From a virus: a stretch of 47,691 nt of DNA. Position numbers and translations under genes: made by a program. This document shows positions 45,501 to 47,691 of this stretch, piece by piece. The notes beneath the pieces are model-generated. The model saw only the letters and a list, made by a program, of their open reading frames with translations, made no database searches and was not told the origin of the DNA. The stretch is from positions 1 through 47,691 of IMG/VR virus record IMGVR_UViG_3300006638_000006, one strand, 5' to 3'. How positions within the stretch are numbered: position 1 is the first letter of the stretch; the number at the start of each line of letters is the position of its first letter.

Positions 45501-47063
45501 TTAAGTTATTCCTCCAAAGCGATTTTCTTGATATGTTTTAGGGTTATTCAACCCCTGTGTGCTCTTACCAGAGTTACCACTAGGAGCTACTGCGAATGAG
45601 ATACACGACGCGAGAGCGTCTTTAACGTCATCGTGTGGTGGGTTGTCTAGGACTAGTTCATCTTCGAGGACCTGACAGTTACCACCGCGATAGTGAAACA
45701 TCTGCCGGTTCTCGTATCTGTGTTGAAGGATAGCTTTTATCCGCTCTTCCTTCCGTCCTTCATTCCTTGTAGGTCTGTAGTCTTCTACAGTTAGTATTAA
45801 CCCGTGAGGTTTGATGTAGTTCTCTCGGATGTCTTTAACGATAGTGTCCTGAGCGGTTGTTACTTCAGCTCGTAGTTTACGGAAGTCCCACTTCTGATGG
45901 AGGGCAAGGATTTGAGTGAAGTACTCTGAGATACGGTCTGTTTTAAATCGGGATATGTCTAGGACATAGTAGTTATGGTAGGCATCTACCCCAATGACTA
46001 CGATACTAGTGTAATCTGCTTTCTTATTCAGGGAAAATGCAAAGTCGATACTAGCGAATACATTAAGCCTATTGCCTTTGTAATACCATTTACCACCATC
46101 TCGTCGTATGTGGTTCTTTTCATAATACTGAAAATGATCCCGCTTAATACTAGAAGAACTAACATCGTTAGGATCATTATAGTATTGAGCGCGGAATTGA
46201 GTCTTATCAAGGTACTGTGCTCGCTTTCGGGCCAAAATCTTTTGATCGAAACCAAACCACTTACCGTCTGGAGTGACTTGGCGAGGCCAGATATACTCGC
46301 CTGAGCCGTCACCTGCAGACTCAACTTGACGTTCGAATAACTCGTATAGAGAGTACTTCTCAGTAGACTCACCTTCTTCATTGACTTCCTCGACTTCCAT
46401 TCCCTGCATCTTGGAGTACAGATCGTTTGGATGGTAGCGTGTTCCTACGGCAATCTCTTCGCCTTCAGCACCTTCAATAGACGAAAGCAATGAGTATTGT
46501 TCTATGACCTTCTTCCGACCTTCTTCGTTATAGGCGTTCTCACGAACTACAACGTCATCTAGGAGGCTGGTATCACAGTGCATACCGGTAATCGTAGTGG
46601 TCAAACCAGCAGTAAAGATGGTCGGGTCGCGGATCAAGTCCGCTTTCCTCTGAGGATGGTCTACCGAGATTTCAGTCTCAGTCCACTTCTCTCTGTCACT
46701 CTCGTTAGGGTTGATTAGCTCCGGCCAGTAATACCGGACACGGTTAGAAGTCAGAATGTCTTTAATAAACTTTAACTGCTTAATAGCTAGGTTGGCAGTA
46801 CTGCTGATATACAGTATTCGGATACTAGGGTTACGGACTACCTTCCAAGCGGCTAGATAGCCTAGCATGGCTGATTTCTGGTGGTCCCGTGGTAGGAGGA
46901 CTAGCTGATGGGACTTATGATCCTGTCTAGTAAGCCATAGGAGCAGTTCCTGATGCACTGAGCCTAACAAGCGGTTAGGGTGCACTAAGCGTATGAAAGT
47001 CTCTAGGCTGGCCTCTGCGGCCTCTCTAATGGCATCTTTCTTGTTCTTATTGTCTGAAGCCAT
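45501..47063 (-). CDS. Terminase large subunit, 520 aa
   Basis: The packaging motor ATPase and nuclease. LVLLPRDHQKSAM (about residues 53-65) is the variant Walker A, TSLLDDVV (about 166-173) the Walker B with catalytic acidic residue following, and the RNase H-like nuclease shows FASIDFAFSLNKKADYTSIVVIGVD (about 325-349) and further Asp near KDALAS. The length agrees with T7-type large terminases (gp19, 586 aa). It starts 5 nt after the small terminase gene. Confidence 0.9.
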   Translation of the reverse strand: MASDNKNKKDAIREAAEASLETFIRLVHPNRLLGSVHQELLLWLTRQDHKSHQLVLLPRDHQKSAMLGYLAAWKVVRNPSIRILYISSTANLAIKQLKFIKDILTSNRVRYYWPELINPNESDREKWTETEISVDHPQRKADLIRDPTIFTAGLTTTITGMHCDTSLLDDVVVRENAYNEEGRKKVIEQYSLLSSIEGAEGEEIAVGTRYHPNDLYSKMQGMEVEEVNEEGESTEKYSLYELFERQVESAGDGSGEYIWPRQVTPDGKWFGFDQKILARKRAQYLDKTQFRAQYYNDPNDVSSSSIKRDHFQYYEKNHIRRDGGKWYYKGNRLNVFASIDFAFSLNKKADYTSIVVIGVDAYHNYYVLDISRFKTDRISEYFTQILALHQKWDFRKLRAEVTTAQDTIVKDIRENYIKPHGLILTVEDYRPTRNEGRKEERIKAILQHRYENRQMFHYRGGNCQVLEDELVLDNPPHDDVKDALASCISFAVAPSGNSGKSTQGLNNPKTYQENRFGGIT

Positions 47064-47068
47064 TAGAT

Positions 47069-47620
47069 TTAAGAGAATACTCGGTTGTGGTCATCGGCGA
47101 GTGATTGATCTTCCTTAGCGATCTCTTTAACTGCTAATGCGATCTCATCGTTAGAAGGTCTGCCTCTGCCCGGACCTTTAGACTTTTTACCGTCCTGAAG
47201 ATCTAGGTTCCCGTTCAAAATTAATTTGTTAGCCTCGAAATAGTTCTTATCTTGAGGATTAGTTGAGACAGACTTTATAGCTTGGACTGCTCTTGAGCGT
47301 AGCTTAAGTCTTAGTTCATTACGCCACCGGTAGATGTGGGGTTTAAACCACTCACATTGGCATAGTATTTTAAAGTGTTCGTAGGACTCGAAGTATTGGT
47401 TAGCGAAGTCAAACTCTAAAGTGTCCTCTAGGTCTAGATACCTCTGGTATAGGGAGATATAAGTCTCACCGTTATAGCTGTGGTCGAAGTCCTTAAGCGT
47501 GTATATGCAGGTGGACTTGTCGTTTACCAGCGGACACATTTCAAAGAAGAGTCTCTTGGTATAAAGCTGGTTATTACTATTCTTAAAGATTGGGGTAGGG
47601 GTTGCCAAAGAAGGGTCCAT
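47069..47620 (-). CDS. Terminase small subunit candidate, 183 aa
   Basis: It lies directly upstream of the large terminase at the start of the leftward block. The last 45 residues carry KKSKGPGRGRPSNDEIALAV, a basic Gly-rich stretch then a helix, common in phage small terminases. The central part (residues 85-150) is basic and helical, fit for DNA binding. No clear ribosome binding site precedes the ATG (AACCAAGA), so it may start near a leader-poor transcript. The role is inferred from position and the C-terminal motif. Confidence 0.72.
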   Translation of the reverse strand: MDPSLATPTPIFKNSNNQLYTKRLFFEMCPLVNDKSTCIYTLKDFDHSYNGETYISLYQRYLDLEDTLEFDFANQYFESYEHFKILCQCEWFKPHIYRWRNELRLKLRSRAVQAIKSVSTNPQDKNYFEANKLILNGNLDLQDGKKSKGPGRGRPSNDEIALAVKEIAKEDQSLADDHNRVFS

Positions 47621-47651
47621 TCTTGGTTAAACAAAGTAAATTAAACAAAAT

Positions 47652-47685
47652 AAATATCTCTATAGTATACTATAGTATATACTTA
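47652..47685. promoter_or_regulatory. AT-rich palindrome upstream of the late block
   Basis: A perfect 16-bp palindrome, CTATAGTATACTATAG (47660-47675), with a second CTATAGTA at 47670-47677, lies about 40 bp upstream of the first late gene. It holds several TATA-like -10 candidates on both strands and may be an operator or promoter for the leftward genes. I could not define the -35 element. Confidence 0.4.
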
Positions 47686-47691
47686 AGGGAC

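Noticed and set aside
1-47691. Prophage or lysogeny functions and att sites
   Set aside because: No integrase, excisionase or repressor was recognised and no host gene fragments flank the window.

Overview
The window reads as a nearly complete or complete genome of a lytic, short-tailed (podovirus-type) bacteriophage of a Gram-negative host. Evidence for a podovirus: a T7-like virion set (portal, scaffold, capsid, tail adaptor, tail nozzle, GNAT-like gp13-position protein and giant internal virion proteins) with no tape-measure, sheath or tail-tube genes. Evidence for a Gram-negative host: a two-gene overlapping spanin pair and a SAR-type endolysin. No integrase, repressor, tRNA or single-subunit RNA polymerase was recognised, so the phage appears to rely on host RNA polymerase, or its polymerase gene lies outside the window. 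No direct terminal repeat was seen.

Layout: (1) 1-1232 is a gene-free control region. It has AT-rich inverted repeats at the edge, an array of paired 13-14 bp palindromes (312-430), then about 720 nt packed with inverted repeats and closed by a hairpin at 1167-1196. That last part is a candidate large structured non-coding RNA. (2) 1233-3982 (+) holds small early genes, several of them membrane or secreted. (3) 3986-10377 (+) is a tightly overlapping cassette with two glutamine amidotransferases (class I and class II), an ATP-grasp ligase, a phiEco32-type COOH-NH2 ligase, an amidoligase and two unknown proteins. It looks like an enzyme line that forms amide bonds on an unknown substrate. (4) 10374-18203 (+) is DNA replication and recombination: primase-helicase, T7-like DNA polymerase, ssDNA-binding protein, Cas4-like nuclease and two free-standing endonuclease VII/HNH genes. 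(5) 18184-23638 (+) is metabolism: two calcineurin-like phosphoesterases, a class II ribonucleotide reductase, a nucleoside deoxyribosyltransferase-like protein, a dNTP pyrophosphohydrolase and small unknowns. (6) 23640-23820 is a candidate structured RNA plus a bidirectional terminator where the two gene blocks converge. (7) 47620 down to 23822 (-) is the late block: terminase, portal, scaffold, capsid and decoration, a terminator-like hairpin, fibres, lysis genes, tail adaptor and nozzle, and internal virion proteins.

How it fits together: rightward genes probably take over the host, modify some substrate through the amide-ligase cassette, raise dNTP supply (B12-dependent reductase and salvage) and copy DNA with T7-like enzymes. 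Leftward genes package and build particles and lyse the cell. The least explained parts are the amide-ligase cassette and three gene-free stretches (480-1200, 16698-16824, 23640-23786) that fold on paper into multi-helix structures, two with H-type pseudoknot topology. All structure claims are from pairing by eye, with no folding energies or homology searches.
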